From contig JAOABX010000012.1 in assembly GCA_026418175.1 (NCBI GenBank), positions 24,888-88,887 on the forward strand: a stretch of DNA of 64,000 nt, written 5' to 3'. The position numbers and the translations under genes are program-made. Shown piece by piece: positions 62,969-64,000 of the stretch. The stretch's first letter is position 1; every line of letters starts with the position of its first letter. Origin of the DNA: Flavobacteriales bacterium. GTDB lineage: Bacteria > Bacteroidota > Bacteroidia > CAIKAF01. The notes under the pieces were generated by a model. That model had not been told where the DNA came from and ran no database searches. It was given only the letters and a program-made list of their open reading frames with translations.

Positions 62969-63328
62969 ATGATAACAATTGCAAGGATAATAAAAAAATT
63001 CGAGCCTGAAATTGTTAGCAATGGGCTAAAAAAACAAGGTTGGCTGATCAGTGAAATGCAAGGGAATGAAAAAGAAATTTATATTAATGTATGGGGTAAT
63101 AAAATTGAAAAATATAAAGATATACATGACGGAGTCTTTTTATTTTCATTATCAGTAAAATCATCAGTTAATAATGAAAAGTATTACACAAATATATCTC
63201 TTCTTGAAGTGATTGAATTAATTGATAAAGAAAATAGGGTAAATAATTATCCTACTAAAAATATTGAATCTAAAAAAAATTTAAATAATGATTATTTAAA
63301 CAATTTGATAGAAAAGTATTTAAAATAA
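62969..63328 (+). CDS. DUF3127-like OB-fold (putative ssDNA-binding) small protein
   Basis: 119 aa; IARIIKKF...LKKQGWLISEMQGNEKEIYINVWGNKIEKYKDIHDG...NNEKYYTNISLLEVIEL resembles the DUF3127 pattern (KKQ.fvi...vwGdK.......G......Y.di.....i). Confidence 0.6.
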   Translation: MITIARIIKKFEPEIVSNGLKKQGWLISEMQGNEKEIYINVWGNKIEKYKDIHDGVFLFSLSVKSSVNNEKYYTNISLLEVIELIDKENRVNNYPTKNIESKKNLNNDYLNNLIEKYLK

Positions 63329-63382
63329 AGTATATTAATTTAAAATTATAAACTTATGCAGAATAATTGCACTTTATAATTG

Positions 63383-63390
63383 TAGATTTG
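63383..63390 (+). promoter_or_regulatory. Candidate -7 element TAGATTTG for the retron-like ncRNA/RT transcript
   Basis: Exact TAnnTTTG immediately before a1; a convincing -33 element was not found at normal spacing. Confidence 0.45.
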
Positions 63391-63398
63391 TCAAAGTT

Positions 63399-63637
63399 CT
63401 TTGAAACACCTGCCCAAGATATTGATTCGTGGGTGCTGGGAGTAGCTGGGTAACCAGTAAAACAATGATCGGCATCTTATCCCAACCTCTGGTTGGGATG
63501 AATGTCACTGAGGCATTTGTAACAACAGTTATTGATTTCAAAGTCAATAATATGAAGTTGTTATTGATGTAATTATTAGTGATGAATGGGTATTGATTTA
63601 TACATACAAAAAGAGTATCCGGCAGGTGTTTTCAAAG
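63399..63637 (+). ncRNA. Retron-like msr-msd non-coding RNA
   Basis: Terminal inverted repeats CTTTGAAACACCTGCC (63399-63414) / GGCAGGTGTTTTCAAAG (63621-63637), internal hairpins at 63446-63457, 63473-63504 and 63519-63564, TAGC at 63443-63446; directly upstream of an RT ORF. Confidence 0.78.
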
Positions 63638-63655
63638 TCCTTCAAAACACCATAC

Positions 63656-64000
63656 ATGAAAATTGAACAGGCACATATTGATCAAATAAGGAAGCAATTT
63701 GCAGAACTGCAAAGCAAGGAGGACTTAGTGAAACTATTAAGTGAAGCCAAGAACATGCTTTACGGTGAGAAATGTAAACCGGTTCAATTAAAATCATTGA
63801 CCTATTACGCTAATCCTTTACTTTGCAAAAAGCGTTATCAGACCTTTACCATCAAAAAAAAGTCGGGTGCAGACAGAACCATCCATGCACCCGTGAAAGG
63901 TTTAAAATCTATCCTTCGCTCTCTCAACTTTGTACTGCAATGTGTATATGAGCCCCATGAAGCAGCAACAGGTTTTGTTTTGGGCAGGTCAATTGTTGAC
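63656..64000 (+). CDS. Retron-type reverse transcriptase (RVT_1), N-terminal 115 aa; truncated by window end
   Basis: Open frame from ATG 63656 to window end: ...YQTFTIKKKSGADRTIHAPVKGLKSILRSLNFVLQCVYEPHEAATGFVLGRSIVD, matching the RT motif 0/1 pattern of retron RTs (IpKKsGg.R.I.AP...LK.i...l...l......a.GF...rSI). Not in the ORF track, presumably because no stop lies in the window. Confidence 0.88.
   Translation, partial: MKIEQAHIDQIRKQFAELQSKEDLVKLLSEAKNMLYGEKCKPVQLKSLTYYANPLLCKKRYQTFTIKKKSGADRTIHAPVKGLKSILRSLNFVLQCVYEPHEAATGFVLGRSIVD

Noticed and set aside
63391-63651. CRISPR array or IS terminal repeats at the retron-like locus
   Set aside because: Only two repeat copies, in a pairing inverted arrangement with internal hairpins and an adjacent RT; no transposase or spacer periodicity
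63656-64000. Group II intron or DGR reverse transcriptase
   Set aside because: Visible N-terminus and GFVLGRSIVD motif fit retron-type RTs better; no group II intron domain V/VI or template/variable repeat pair seen. Cannot be fully excluded because the C-terminus is outside the window

Overview
The window is a mostly ordinary chromosomal stretch of a Bacteroidota bacterium, probably Chitinophagales/Sphingobacteriales-like. Support for this comes from the TAnnTTTG-type promoters, TonB-dependent receptors, OmpA and META/NlpE lipoproteins, and the tmRNA tag. About 60 protein genes are dense and largely housekeeping: pepT, purH, uppP, truB, queA, fabH-like, hppA, cmk, purE, lpxK, punA-type PNP, nadC, rlmH, DAHP synthase/chorismate mutase, sod, frr, mazG, hflX and others. 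One tmRNA gene (ssrA) lies on the minus strand at about 47333-47700. The strongest non-housekeeping signal is at the right edge (about 62.9-64.0 kb). There an AT-rich island carries a small DUF3127/OB-fold-like protein, then a structured non-coding region of about 260 bp with the layout of a retron msr-msd: a1/a2 inverted repeats at both ends, a candidate TAGC branch-G site, a GUAA-capped hairpin, a 9-bp perfect hairpin and a long msd-like hairpin. This is followed by the N-terminal 115 aa of a retron-type reverse transcriptase that is cut by the window end. Secondary points of interest are an HppA pyrophosphatase-YceI fusion, degenerate amidohydrolase domains, a vWA-OmpA fusion, a 51-bp in-frame tandem repeat, and a 0.7-kb non-coding gap next to ssrA. 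All calls come from reading the sequence and ORF track; no database search was run.
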